Origin: Zea mays
Lineage: Eukaryota > Streptophyta > Magnoliopsida > Poales > Poaceae
DNA: 64,000 bases
NCBI RefSeq assembly: GCF_902167145.1
Contig: NC_050105.1
Span: 141,469,988-141,533,987, forward strand
Reading direction: 5' to 3'
The notes below the pieces were generated by a model. That model had not been told where the DNA came from and did not search any database. It was given only the letters and a program-made list of their open reading frames with translations. Below, piece after piece: positions 1 through 11,735 of the stretch (the first letter of the stretch is position 1; the number at the start of each line of letters is the position of its first letter). The position numbers and the translations under genes were made by a program.

Positions 1-471
1 TTCTCTTGCCGAGGCAGGCCATGGTAGGGCGAAGAAGTTGGCGACGAGAATAGGCCACGACTATAGCGGAGGCGAGGTAAGGTAGTCCGCGGCAGAGACA
101 GAGGACAAGGCAAAAGACATCCAAATTGAAGGTTAGGTGGCTAAATAAGGCCATCTTCAGCAATAGCGTGCAAACGGGCATGCAAAACACTGTCTTGTAT
201 TGTAGATGCACTATTTACAGAGTAGATATTGAAATAAGGAGTGCAATAGGGTGTGAGATAGGAAGACAGTTAGAGATAGCCTAAGTCCTTAAGAGGGGTG
301 ACGATGTTCTTGCATCTACTTCATGAGTTGGGGTCTTCGTCACTCGTACAATCCTACCATACCATCACCGTTGAGGGGTAAACACTGTTTGTCTAAATAA
401 TTATTTAGTCTCCATACTATACAGTGATACTAAATGTCTCTATTTAGTATCCGTTGTAGCCTATAACCAAT
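1..471. other. Flank left of the CACTA element, no gene seen
   Basis: No open frame with recognisable content is visible here. The last 50 bases hold a small hairpin (TACTAAAT at 428-435 against ATTTAGTA at 442-449). A similar hairpin (CTTTTAGTAC at 19619-19628 against GTACTAAAAG at 19648-19657) lies just right of the CACTA element. The DNA into which the CACTA inserted may therefore itself be a palindromic, MITE-like repeat. That is inference; I could not define its ends. Confidence 0.4.
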
Positions 472-492
472 AATCACTATAGGAATCCTAAT

Positions 493-720
493 GATTCCCG
501 TCGGCCAGGATAATTCCCGTCGGCCAGGGAAAAAGCCGACGGGGATAACGTAACTCCCGTCGGCTACACAGAAGCCGGCGTGAATAACTTAACGCCCGTC
601 GGCCAGAGAGTAGGCCGACGGGAGTTAACTTAACTCCCGTCAGCCAGAAAATAGGCCAACGGGGATTACTTAACTCCCGTCGGCCAGAGCGCAGGCCGAC
701 GGGAATTAGGCTTTTATGAG
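493..720. repeat. Left subterminal repeats of the CACTA element
   Basis: About eleven copies of a TCCCGTCGGCC-like motif or its complement GGCCGACGGGA lie in both orientations, often as inverted pairs such as CCCGTCGGCCAGAG and GGCCGACGGGAG. In En/Spm elements, subterminal repeats of this kind bind the element-encoded TnpA protein. Another inverted pair lies at about 1271-1300. Confidence 0.85.
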
Positions 721-1664
721 CGCGGGTTTGCCCGCACGGGCTCATTTCTCTGTCTTTCTTCCTAGCCGCCGCCGCCGCCTGCCCTATTCTCGCCGCCGCC
801 TCTAACCGCCGCCGCGCCGCCGCCCCTCCCCGCCGGCGTGCCTTCCCGGCCGAGCCCGACGCCGCCCCTCGGAGCGCCGCCCGTCCACGCCGCGCACCCG
901 GCCGCCCCGGCGCCGCCCGTCCGCCGCCCGTCCTCTCGCGGCGCCGAGCGCCCAGCCGCCCCACCGCCACGCGCCCGTCAGCGCCGCCGCGAGCCCGGCC
1001 GCCCGGCCGCCCGTCCCCGCCGCCCGCCCGCCCGTCCGTCGCGGCCGTGCCCGCCCTCGCTCGTCTCCGCCGTGCCCCACACCGCCCACATCGCCGCCGG
1101 GCCTCTCGGAGCGTCGTCGCTGCCTCCTCGAGCGCCGCCGCCGCGTCCAAGCGCCGCCTCCGCCCCCGACCGCATCTCCGAACCAACTACGACACCCACG
1201 TGAGTTAATTATGTGTGTACATGTTAATGCATTGGATTGTGAATGTTAATTATGTGTGTACATGTTTATTTTCGTCGGTTTTTATGGCCGACGGGAGTTA
1301 ACTTTCATGTGATTAGTATTAATTTAATAACACATGTGATTAGAGTGTGATTATAGTTAATTTAATATCACATGTGTGGCTTCATGTTAGGTAATTATTT
1401 ATTGTATTCTTATAGTAGATTTAACTTATACTATTGAATTGTTAAATTTGATGTTATTTATTGATTAGATTTAACTTATAATATTAGGATGTATGAATGT
1501 TTCGATATTGATTAATTTGATGTTATTTATGTGTATATATAATTATTTATGTATATATATATATATAGTTTTACTACTTACCTATAGATGTATATATGTA
1601 TGTATATATGTGTGTGACGTGTAGAAACGTGATTGTCTCACACACACTCTTTACTCGTACACAG
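721..1664 (+). promoter_or_regulatory. GC-rich leader and first intron of the CACTA transposase gene
   Basis: From about 760 to 1199 the sequence is extremely C+G and CpG rich, unlike the AT-rich DNA on either side. It is free of a convincing start codon context and probably forms a non-coding leader exon. A donor-like site (AC|GTGAGT) is at 1199/1200 and an acceptor-like site (ACAG|CC) ends at 1664, nine bases before the transposase ATG at 1673. The GC-rich frames in this block are composition artefacts. The leader assignment is inference from splice consensus only. Confidence 0.45.
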
Positions 1665-1672
1665 CCGCAATA

Positions 1673-4600
1673 ATGGGTGATAGACGTGATTGGATGTATG
1701 AAGGTTTCAAGAAGGGTGGGTGTCACACTAGTGAATGGTTTGCCAAGACGCAAATATTTCTGGACCATGCAGCTGCTTTGTCACAAATAGATAATATTAG
1801 GTGTCCATGCAATAAATGTAGAAATATGACGAGCCACACCAAGAGACAGGTCACACTACACCTGTGCTCGCATGGTTTCGTGCCAGGCTATAAGGTCTAG
1901 TATCTCCACGGTGAAGATGCTGAACGAGCAGCAGAAGTAGAAGTTGATGACGGTGAAGATGATGTTGATAGGATGGACCAGATGCTTGAGGATCTGCAGC
2001 CTGAACTGGCACCAGATCATCATGATTCACCTACACCAGAGGTTCAGAAGTTCTTCGACCTACTCAAAGCGTCAGAAGAGCCTCTTCACGGGCACACTGA
2101 CGTGACCGTCCTCGAATTCGTGACCCGACTGATGTCAATCAAGTCAAAATTTGCATTTTCAATTAATTGTTACAAGGAGCTTGTGGATTTGATTAGCGAG
2201 GTTCTTCCTACGGGTCACAAGATGCCCAAAGACATGTACCAGTCCAAAAAATTGCTTGAAGGTCTTGGTATGGAGTATGAGAAGATTGATGTTTGCCAAG
2301 ACAACTGTATGCTTTTTTGGAAGGAACATGGCAGAGAACAAAAATGCTTAAAATGTGGGAAGTCAAGGTACGTGGAGCTTGTAAATGAAGATGGGGAGAA
2401 GGTGGTGACAAAGGTTGCACATAAACAGCTTCGGTACATGCCTCTCACTCCTAGAGTGAAACATTTGTTTCTCTCGAGGAAGACCGCTATGCACATGAGG
2501 TGGCATAAAGATTGTATGGACAGACAAGATGGGTTAATGGTGCACCCGTCAGATGGTGATGCATGGAAGGCTCTTGACAAATTTGATCCAGATTTTGCCA
2601 GCGATGCAAGAAACGTTCGTATCGGCTTGGCAACTGATGGTTTCACGCCGTTCAATATGACCGCTGCGTCGTATTCATGTTGGCCTGTCATTGCCATACC
2701 GTACAACCTTCCACCTGCTCTTTGCATGAAATATGAGTTTATGTTCCTATGTCTTGTTATACCTGGGCCTGAGCATCCTGGCGTACGCCTCAATGTGATG
2801 CTTCAACCACTGATTGAAGAGTTAAAGAAGCTATGGCAAGGTGTGGAAGCCTATGACTGCTTCAAGAAGCAGAAATTCAATCTTCGTGTTGCATATCTGT
2901 TCTCGGTTCATGATTTTATGGCGTATGGTATTTTCTCTGGATGGAGCGTGCATGGTAGATTGACGTGTCCTTATTGTGCTAAAGATACAGATTATTTTCG
3001 TCTTAGTGCTGGTGGCAAGATATGTTACTTTGATTGCCATAGATGTTTTCTACCCTTCAATCACCCCTTCAGAAGGCAGAGAAAGGAATTTAGGAAGGGC
3101 ACCATTGTCACGAAGGGACCGCCCAAGCGACGTAGTGGGATAGAAATTACAGAAGAGCATATGAAACTTGTCCTAGACGAGAGTGGTAAAAGGTATCAAG
3201 GTTTTGGTGAGGAGCATAACTGGACTCACATATGTGGCTTGTGGGAGCTTCCTTATGCTAAGTCATTGATTTTGATGCACAACATCGACGTCATGCATCA
3301 AGAGAGTAACTTTTGCCAAGCCCTCATAAATACATGCATGGATTTCCCTGATAAAACGAAAGACAATGACAAGGCACGCATGGACTTAGCAGTGATATGT
3401 GATCGTCCAACCCAAGTGCTTAGAGAAAACGGAGGCAAACCAAAAGCTGACTATTGTCTGAAATCTAAGCAACGGAAAGAAGTGATGAAGTGGATGAAGG
3501 ATATTAAATTCCCCGATGGTTATGCCGCTGGTTTTATAAGATCTGTGAACTTGAAGACAATGAAGATGAATGGACTGAAGAGCCATGACTTCCACATAAT
3601 TATGGAGAGGCTCATGCCTGTAATGTTTCGTGGGTACATTTCCGAAGATGTGTGGAAAACGTTAGCTGAAGTTAGCTATTTCTACAGACAGTTGTGTGCT
3701 AAAGAAATCAGAAGAGATGTGATGGAACAGCTGGAGAAAGAGGCACCGGTGCTTTTGTGCAAATTGGAAAAAATATTTCCACCGGGTTTCTTCAATCCTA
3801 TGCAGCATCTCTTTATACATCTTCCATATGAGGCTAAGGTCGGTGGTCCTGTTCAGTATAGGTGGATGTTTCATATAGAAATAGCATTAAAGAAGCTTAG
3901 AGCAATGGTGGGCAATAAGGCAAGAGTTGAAGGATGTATTGCGGAACAATTTAAACTAAAGGAGGTAGCACACTTCACAAGTTGTTACTTTGCAGAAGAA
4001 CATAATGTATTTGCTCGAAAGAAAAGGTACCATGATGATGAACGAGAGATGCCTCCGTGTAGTGATCTTTCGATTTTTCAGACAAACGGCAAAGCCGTTG
4101 GTCCACCCAAGGCATATCACCTCAGTATGGAAGAACGGAAGTCTGCTTTACTGTACATGTTCACGAATATGCCTGAGGTGGAGAAATACTTTGTGTAAGA
4201 CTTATTTTCTTAAATGGTTCATATGTGAATTAGTTTATGTTATCAAATATCTCATGTCATACAATAATATTTGACAGCGAGTTTGATGAACAAAACATGA
4301 GGTGTCTCGGTAGGCCAACAGCGAGAGACATAGATAAATTGCGACGCGATGGTATGCATGGGCGACCTAATTTCATTATGTGGCTTTGGGACCGTGTAAG
4401 TCTTAATTATGTGGCTCCGACAGCTAATTTCAGTTAACTAATATTACAGAATTTGCTAATACTTTGTGGCATAATTGACAGTTTGGGGAGGAAATGAATT
4501 TGAATGATGACTTGCGTCAGTTATCTATTGGAAGCGTAACTGCCAAAAGCTATGGACGTTACGACGTCAATGTATATCACTTTCGTTCAAGCATTTTCGA

Positions 4601-5189
4601 ATCAAGTCATCCTATGGCCGCCACTCAAAATAGTGGAGTCGTTACTAGGGAAACCGACATGGAAGGACACGAAGCCTGCTATTACGGGAAAATAAAAAAT
4701 ATAATCGAGATTACATTTGCTGGAAATAAGCCTTTAGCGCTAGTTTTCTTTGAGTGTAAATGGTATGACCCGAAGTATTATAGGACCGAATTTGGGATGA
4801 CACAGATCCAACCTGAAAAATTGCTTCAAGGACACGACACGTATATCCTTGCCCATCAAGCAGACCAAGTTTATTTCTCGACATATCCATGCAAAAAGTT
4901 GTCTAAATGGAGGGTTGTGTACAATGTAAATCCCCGCGAACGCCTATACACTCCTGGTGAGGACGAATATCAAATTGGTCACCTTGAGCAGGTTGATGAG
5001 GTGTTTCAAGAAGAAGAGTTGCCAACTAGTTTTCATATTGATCCTGCACCGGCATTAGATTCACTAGTTGCAGACGTTAACGACTTAACTTTTCTCGAGA
5101 AAAGGAGAAGACAACCTGTTAGGAGAAAAGTAACATGGCGACCTCTGCATAGAAGAGAACAAATAGATCCTGATTTTGATGATATTTAA
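1673..5189 (+). pseudogene. TNP2-type CACTA transposase, three exons, one nonsense codon
   Basis: This gene would encode the DNA-cutting transposase of the CACTA element. My exon model is 1673-4194, 4278-4395 and 4482-5189; donors GTAAGA and GTAAGT and acceptors ACAG keep one frame throughout, giving about 1115 codons. In order it shows an N-terminal transposase-associated Cys-rich domain (WMYEGF, CPCNKCRN), the Transposase_21/tnp2 core (LATDGFTPFN, FSGWSVHGRLTCPYC), a DUF4218 region (KSHDFHIIMERLMPV, MQHLFIHLPYEA) and a DUF4216 region (YYGKIKNIIEI, FFECKWYDP). A TAG at 1898-1900 interrupts the N-terminal domain where family members usually have Trp, followed in frame by YLHGED. All splice sites look intact, so the loss may be recent. 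Initiation downstream of the stop is possible (ATG 1973) but would drop the zinc-binding N terminus. Confidence 0.88.
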
Positions 5190-5283
5190 CAAGTAAAGTT
5201 GTTTTGTTATTTAATTTGTTTATATTTTAAGTATTATGTCATTTTTGATGCAATAATGAATAATTTCTTATTTTTTATGCAGG

Positions 5284-7713
5284 ATGCCGCCAAAATCAAA
5301 GAAGTCAGTAAAGGGGCTGTTCAAGGGCCTGGGCCTTTTTCAGGGCAGTTCTTCGAGCAGCAGCAGACGTCGAGAGCTGTTGAGCGCGGTACATGGAGAT
5401 GAGGTAACATATCTTGTACAAATAAATTTGTTTACATATTTACAAATAAATCTTGAGTTGTATGTACCGGGATGAGCAGCACACTGAGGAGCAGCACATT
5501 GAGGAGCAGTACAATGAGGCTGAGCAGCACAATGAGGAGGTGGAGCACAATGAGGAGGTGGAGCACGTGACATGAGACCAGGCCGCACAGCATCACCAGC
5601 CATGGGACCAGTGGGACCACTAGAGAGAGCAGCAACAGGCGTGGGACCAGTGGGGCCAACAGGGCGAACCGGCTGACAACCCGATGGATGATGGCTCGGG
5701 AGGCTCTTCAGCGACACGCACACGTCGCTCAAGAAAAAGCCACTCAGTAAAGCCTCGTCACGCGATAGAGCGAGAGGCTGATAGGACTTTAATCATGCCA
5801 CATGGAGATCGGTGAGTGTAATATATTAACTTATCTCATATAACTATTATGTGTATTGTTAATGTTTTTGTGTAATGCAGGAATTGGGAGGACCTGTCCT
5901 TTGACGGCAAGGGACACCACACTCAGGTTAACCTTACGTTGGGTTCTCTTTGCCGCCTTCACTACCCTGGTATAGTGAAGGTGTCAAACGGTGATACCGA
6001 GGATGAGGTGCTCGTCAGTACCTGGGACGAGTACAAGTTTAAAAAGGAACGAAACCACACCGACAGACAGGGACTTGTGCGTAATGACTTTTGGGTATGA
6101 ATTCTTTATTATTTTTGTTATGTTTCTTAATATTGTAAATCTATGACTTATACCATTGTATTTGTATTCTTTATGTTGTAGCTTCGATATCGGTTGCCTG
6201 ACGGAGAGGATTACATGGGGCACGCTGAACGTGTCTTCCAAAACAATGCAAAGAAGCTGGTGAAGGATGCCATATACTATGCGAGAATTCAAGTTACAAA
6301 CCTGTATTTTCAAAAGCATCCGGAAGAAGCAGGCCCCTTGAATAAAAAGGAAGGGTCCTCAAAGATATATTTGACTGAGGATCAATATCGTGAGGTTAGT
6401 ATTCAATTTGTTTTACCCTTTATATTTATTGTTGTGATTGATAATATGTAACATTGTGTGTGTGCAGGTGATGGTTCCATGGATGGCGCCCGTGCCTGAT
6501 GCGTACTATGCTTGGTGTCGATATTGGGCTTCCGAAGGCTTCCAGAAAGCGTCAGCGCATCACAGACAATGTCGAGGAACCAATCCTAACCACAAATTTG
6601 GCAGTGACGACATGATACGAAAAGCTAAAAGAATGGTAAGTTTGATCTATCTATGTCGATTAGCAAATAATACGATTGCTTATGAATGTTTTTTGTTTAT
6701 ACAGGAAGCTACGAGTGGCCAAAAGCCTAGTGACATTGAGGTCTACTAGGAGGGCCACAAAGGACCAGACCCGAACAACCCTGACCAGCTCTGCAGCCAG
6801 ACAGCCACAGATCGCTTGGTGAGTTTTGGCTCAAAAGTTCAAACGTTCAAAGTATATAAATTCCTGCATTTGTAAGGTTGTCAATGATGTATAGGCGGCA
6901 TATGGGGAGGAGATGGTTCGTCGCCATGGCCCTGACTTCGACTGGCGCCATGAACCGGTGGATCCCTCGGTGGTGTACGCAAGTGGTGGTGGCAAAGCGC
7001 ATGGACGGTAAGCTCTAACTTATGAAATTATATGGTTGACACTAAATTGATTATACAATAATCACATTTTTTGAATAACTTATAGATACGCACTCTTCAA
7101 TGGATTCATTGACTCGTCGTCGGTGAGATCTCAGAGGACGGGTTCATCTTCCCGTAGCTCATGCTCTCGTCGACCGAACGAGCAGGAGTTGGAGATTATG
7201 AGGATGCGCGAAGAGATGAGACAACAACGCGAATTTATGGAGGCTTGCAATGCACATAACCAAGCGATGTATCAAGTGAGTACACATAATCCGAACTCTA
7301 AATTATTATATTTCAATACAACATCTTCGGTAGTAACACATATATGTTTAACAGTTAATGCAGCAACAGGGCATGACATCAAATTTTCCACCGCCACCAC
7401 AATGGAGCCAATTTGCAAACACACCAGTTCCACCACCACAGTTCACCACCCCTCCGACACATATACCTGCACCTGGAGATAGGGTACGTTTGATAACTCT
7501 CCATTAATTTATATACTTGTATACTTTTTTGATATTTGCATTTAACGTGATGATATTTGCTAACTTGCATAGGTTACGCCCGAAGCGGGTGGTAGTGGGT
7601 CTGATCCCGCAGCAGGGACTGGATTTGTTGACTCGCTCTTCGCGTTCCCTCCTCCTGGTAGTGGTGGCGGCAGCGGTCAAAGCTCTAACCACCCAAGTGG
7701 TGGTTATCTCTAA
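5284..7713 (+). pseudogene. Transposase_24-like second gene of the CACTA element, ten exons, three nonsense codons
   Basis: This lies 94 bp after the transposase on the same strand, in the position of a TnpA-like partner gene. My model is 5284-5403, 5477-5811, 5881-6094, 6182-6394, 6468-6635, 6705-6818, 6895-7007, 7086-7275, 7355-7483 and 7573-7713. All ten exons join in one frame at GT..AG sites, for about 578 residues. Recognisable parts are a basic start (MPPKSKKSVKG), a Gln/Glu/His-rich stretch, the Ptta/En/Spm block (WEDLSFDG, RNDFWLRYRLPDGED, WCRYWASEGFQKAS), a late coiled coil (ELEIMRMREEMRQQREFME) and a Pro-rich tail. In-frame stops are TGA 5573-5575, TAG 5621-5623 and TAG 6747-6749. 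Function in terminal-repeat binding is inferred from the position and family. The splice structure is otherwise intact. Confidence 0.8.
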
Positions 7714-8571
7714 ACACATGAACATGTTTCTTAACTCGTGGACTCTTGGTCGTACTTGAACATATGTCGTACTTATATTTCAATACTATGTCGTACTCGT
7801 TGACTCGATGTGGTGGTTGAACTTATATTTGAAATGTTGGTGGATGTTATGTGTAGCATCCCAAAAATCCTAATCTAGGTTTGAAACCCTAATTCACCTT
7901 TTTCCCTCCCTTCACCCTCTAATTCTAAGTTCTTCACTAAGTTTTTCTTTCATCATATGCATACATTTTGTTTGATCACAAGCACCTCACTTAGATTCTA
8001 TTTTCTAAACACTTAGAGTATCCACAAAATATTTCTTTTCAAAAGAAAAAGGGACAAAATGGGAAATAGAAATTAGAAAGTAAAAAGAATAAGGGGAAAA
8101 GCTCTCTCCCCCCCCCTGCTGGACCGAATTCCGGCCCAAGCCCGCGACCCCCCCCCCCTTTCCCACGCGCCCGCGCTCCCCGCTTTCGGCCCAACTGCGG
8201 CCTGCCTCCGCGCGCGCGCGCCAGCCCGCTCCTCGCCCTCGCTCTCGCTGACAAGGCGTCCCCACCCGTCAGCCGCTCTCTCTCTCGCGCACTCGCTCCC
8301 TCTGACCAAGCGACCCCACAGGTCAGCTGCTTCGTCGTCCGTCCGCCGTCCCCTCGCCGAAGTCACCTCCGGCCGTCGCCTCCGTCCTCCCCTCTGCCAT
8401 CCTGCCGCACAGGGAAGTTTGGCACCGCTCCGTCCTCCTCCCCTTGACCAGCGTCCTCGCCGGTACCACCTCGCCGTGGCGTCCCCTCGGCAGCACTGTG
8501 CGCCATTTATGGCGGCACTGGGAAGCTCGCCGGAGTCAGGGAGCTCCACCGCCCCCCCTTCCCCCGCGCGC

Positions 8572-8580
8572 CTATAAAAG
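8572..8580 (+). promoter_or_regulatory. TATA box in the gypsy 5' LTR
   Basis: CTATAAAAG lies in a GC-rich context, about 720 bp into the LTR. The same box is at 16990-16998 in the 3' LTR. It marks the likely U3/R boundary about 30 bp downstream. Confidence 0.7.
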
Positions 8581-9392
8581 GCTCGCCCCGAGCCCCTCCT
8601 TCCTCGCACCAGCCCCGGCCATCCCTCTCCTCCTCTCCCCTGAGCACAATTCGCGAAGCACCGACGTCGTTCTCCCCTCCGGTGAGTTCCTTCCTCCTCC
8701 TCCCTCTCCTTCTCCGTTGGTCCGACAAGAAATTAAGTGGGGCAAGCAGCTCCCTCACGTAACCACGAGCCCGAAGCACCACCTACCGACCCCGTCCCCC
8801 ACCCAGAGCCCACCGGCGGCGATCCCCGCCGCGGAACTCCGCCCCCTCCCCGTAGGCAGCCCCCTCTCAACCCTCTCCGGCCAAATTGAGCCTACCGTTA
8901 GAATCGCCAGCACCTCCCCGTGCTAAGGCATCACTGTCCAAAAACCGGGCCACCGGCGGCGAACCGCCGCCAAGCCCACCGGCAGCCGGGTCCTCCCCGC
9001 GGACGGCCGGTTCATTTCCCCCCCGTCAACCTGACGCCGTTCTCTTCCCCCTCCCGTTCTCTCTGGCACGTGGGGCCCACGGCGACGCCGTCACCTTCAC
9101 GCGCCCGCACCGTCCCTTGCCCTGGGCCGCAACTGGGCTGGCGCATTCGCGCCCACGCGCGCTCGCGCCCGGCTGGGCCAGAATCCTTCCCCCCGGCCCA
9201 CCAGAGCTGAAACCCTTTTTCCTTTTTCCTTTTTAGCATTCTCCCTCCTTTAATTAGTCCCATCAATATTTTATGCACCAAAAATTATCAAAAGTAATTT
9301 CTAAAGGCCACATACAATAATGATGTTAGAAAATGACACACTATAATTTGTAAATCCCTGTTGATGTATTGTTTTATTGCCTGTTTTCCTAG

Positions 9393-9494
9393 AAGAAGCG
9401 GGGACCGTTGATCCGGAACCCGTAGCCCCGGAAGAGGGACCAGAGCCCGAACTTCCGGAAGTAGGTCTTCTGTGCCAGGAAAGCTTCGACGAAG
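9393..9494 (+). other. Exon-like acidic open segment inside the gypsy 5' LTR
   Basis: A 102-base segment is preceded by a good acceptor-like tract (CTGTTTTCCTAG) and followed by AAG|GCAAGT, the consensus of a GC-type splice donor. In one frame it reads an acidic, Pro/Glu-rich peptide (EEAGTVDPEPVAPEEG, then ELPEVGLLCQ). It has no ATG of its own. The same segment is at 17815-17916 in the 3' LTR. It may be an internal exon of a spliced element RNA, or a chance open stretch. Confidence 0.3.
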
Positions 9495-10714
9495 GCAAGT
9501 CCATCCTTCCCTTGATGCATAAATTACCTATTCTCTCTACCACTGCCTAGGCCGGGAACTATGGGGGAATATTGCATTGTGAGTAAGAGATGGCCCGCAT
9601 TAACATATTATTTCCGATTACGAAATGTGGATCTGGAAGTAGGGCAAAGTGTTTCTTCAAATAAAACCTCTTTCTGAAAAGTTATGCGATGAAGGGTACT
9701 CACCCTCATCACCTTGAGAGTGGGGTGATCAGGGACTCCCTGGTTTAGGGGAGGGCCTAAGGTGTTGGCTCAGCTGGTTTAGGCGTGAGCAGAAGGATCG
9801 TCCCCTCATATAAGGACCGGCTTGTCATTTTTTCACTACCTGTACTCCTTTATCGTACAACCACTCGAGACTGTGTGGGCAGTCACTCGATCCGAACTCG
9901 TACGGTCCAACCCCAGGGTTAAGAAGGCTGGGGAGCACCGGGAGGATAAGGAGGGGGAAAGTTTTGTCCGGTTTGGGCATGGTGGTGGCCTGACTCCTTC
10001 CGGATAACCGTTAAGGTTAGGACGTACGGGTAAGGAAAGAGATCCGGCATTCGGGTCTCGCGACGGTGAGATCGCAGAAACCGGGCTAGTGGGTAAAGTG
10101 TACCCCTCTGCGCAGAGTTGAAACCTATTCGAATAGTCCGTGTCCACTGGTATGGATGAGTCCGGTGTGGTATGACAATTAGAACTTTCTCTATGAATTT
10201 CAAGAAAAGGGGGAATGTGCGAGTGAATAAGTGTTAAGAAAAAACTAAGGCCACGGGAGCGGGAAGCTCAGTGGTGGTTGAGTTTTGGTTACTTTTAAAG
10301 ACAATGGGTTAAACCTTCAAGCAACTTCCTTTCTCTAAGAAATTGATGAGTGACATCAACTCCACCAAATTGAGCATGTACATCATAGGTCTCTTTCTCT
10401 CTACGGGAGCGGGGTGGGCTTGCGGAATACCTAGTGTATTCACCCAGATTTATTTATGTTTTTCAGCAGCCGAGGACTTCTTTTCTGCTATGCTTGATTA
10501 AGAGGGCTGTGTCTGCACCCAGTTCTGCCTGTGGTTTGGGCTAGTACATTTTCCTACTACGCTTCTCTATTTGGCTCTCTCTCGAGCTTGTACCCCGGTA
10601 TTGTAATAAATTTATCTAAACTCTGTACTATTTGGAGTAAGGAATGTGTTTACTAGCCTCCTGGGACTAGTAATTGTATCACATTTGAGTCCCAAAGGAT
10701 CGGGACGCTTCAGG

Positions 10715-10727
10715 TGGTATCGGAGCC
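10715..10727 (+). other. Primer-binding site of the gypsy element
   Basis: TGGTATCGGAGCC begins two bases after the 5' LTR end. It matches the common plant LTR-element site complementary to the 3' end of initiator methionine tRNA, TGGTATCAGAGCC, with one difference. Confidence 0.85.
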
Positions 10728-10855
10728 CATAGGACTGGCCGTAGGTCGCAACCCTAACCCTAAAACTTACTCTAAAAAGAAAATACCTCTTACCTCAAGA
10801 AAAGTTTTCTCTTCCCTTCCCCGATTTTAACAAGACCCTTCTTTTCCTATTCCAG

Positions 10856-11689
10856 ATGGAAGCCTCTCTGGCCATTAAATCATCCTACTGCTCGGAAGTG
10901 GAAGGGTTCCCACGCCTCTTGCGAAGCTGTGCGCTCCGCATGGGAATCCGTAAGAAGCCGGAATACGTCTGGACGGAACATCTCGAGGGCGGAATGATAA
11001 AATGCTCTATGGCAGTCTACCTGGGGGAAAGCCAAAGCTACCCCAACCAACGTTCCTTCCAAGTCACTTTTACCGGAGCCCATTTCCTAGATGCTTGCCA
11101 AAATGTCGCCCGAAAAGCCCTCCGACAGCTTTGTCAGAACTACAACAAAGTAATCATTGAAACCCCCCTTCGCTACTTTCCACCCAGCAACAAGAATACC
11201 CCCACCTGGAGGAAAAGACTTCAGGCCCTATCAGGAGGAGATCCTATTGAGAATGATCCCACCATTGTCTACATGGCAGGATACCTTCATACCCTTGATA
11301 ACCAATATGATGACCTCGCCCTCCACTGCACCTCCCTAACCTCCCAGGTGGAAAGCCTGGAGCAGAAAGTCAGGGAACTTTCAGAAGAAAAAGCGTCCCT
11401 TCAAGAGAGCCTCTCGCTAGCTGAAGGCGAAGAGGCCAATACCCGTGAAGCTTACCGCACCCTCAAATTGGACTACGACAAGAAACTGAAGAAGCTCGCC
11501 CCCGCAAGAAAAACCCGCAAGAAGACCAAAAGCCAAGGATGTCAGACTGAGCAGCAGGAAGAGAACCCTCCCAGGAACCAGTCCGACCCCGAGGACATGT
11601 CCCTGGCCAGTCTTGATGACCTTCTCTTGGAATTTGGTGACACCTTAGAGAAAGAGTTCGGGGGTACCCTAGGTAGCACTCGTGTGTAA
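10856..11689 (+). CDS. Extra ORF upstream of gag, possible dsRNA-binding-like fold plus coiled coil
   Basis: This intact 277-residue frame sits between the PBS and gag in the gypsy element, in a different frame from gag. I do not recognise it as a named family. Residues about 19-93 have the pattern of a double-stranded-RNA-binding domain: a helix (PRLLRSCALRMG), the PEY..TEH element, beta-type segments (IKCSMAVYLG, FQVTF) and a last helix (LDACQNVARKALRQL). The usual Lys-Lys before that last helix is absent. Residues about 149-213 form a heptad-rich coiled coil (VESLEQKVRELSEEKASLQ). The tail is basic, then acidic. The ATG follows a strong acceptor-like tract (CCTATTCCAG), so a spliced mRNA could start translation here. 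The function is unknown; dsRNA binding is my inference from pattern only. Confidence 0.6.
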   Translation: MEASLAIKSSYCSEVEGFPRLLRSCALRMGIRKKPEYVWTEHLEGGMIKCSMAVYLGESQSYPNQRSFQVTFTGAHFLDACQNVARKALRQLCQNYNKVIIETPLRYFPPSNKNTPTWRKRLQALSGGDPIENDPTIVYMAGYLHTLDNQYDDLALHCTSLTSQVESLEQKVRELSEEKASLQESLSLAEGEEANTREAYRTLKLDYDKKLKKLAPARKTRKKTKSQGCQTEQQEENPPRNQSDPEDMSLASLDDLLLEFGDTLEKEFGGTLGSTRV

Positions 11690-11735
11690 TAAGCTTGTGG
11701 TAGTGGTGTGCTATGTAATGTAATGGCTTGATGTA

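Larger units (their letters stand above)
7852..10712 (+). repeat. 5' LTR of the gypsy element
   Basis: The 2861-bp LTR begins TGTAGCATCC and ends GGGACGCTTCA, directly before the primer-binding site. A TATA box (CTATAAAAG) is at 8572-8580, so transcription should start near 8605. A canonical donor-like GTGAGT follows at 8682. The region 8100-9200 is very C rich, with homopolymer C runs near 8108 and 8148. Short open frames inside are not conserved coding in any obvious way, apart from the acidic 102-base segment described separately. Confidence 0.95.

Noticed and set aside
488..1203. Several overlapping GC-rich open frames of 70-230 codons
   Set aside because: Arg/Gly/Ala-rich translations on both strands of the CpG-rich leader and subterminal repeats; composition artefact with no motif.
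2208..2793. Antisense frames opposite the CACTA transposase
   Set aside because: Shadows of the real plus-strand exon; no conserved content.
8005..9281. Open frames inside the gypsy LTR on both strands
   Set aside because: GC-rich LTR sequence; the same frames recur in the 3' LTR only because the LTRs are copies.
10750..10764. ACCCTAACCCTAAAAC, telomere-like repeat
   Set aside because: Only two imperfect units in the gypsy leader; not an array, likely chance.
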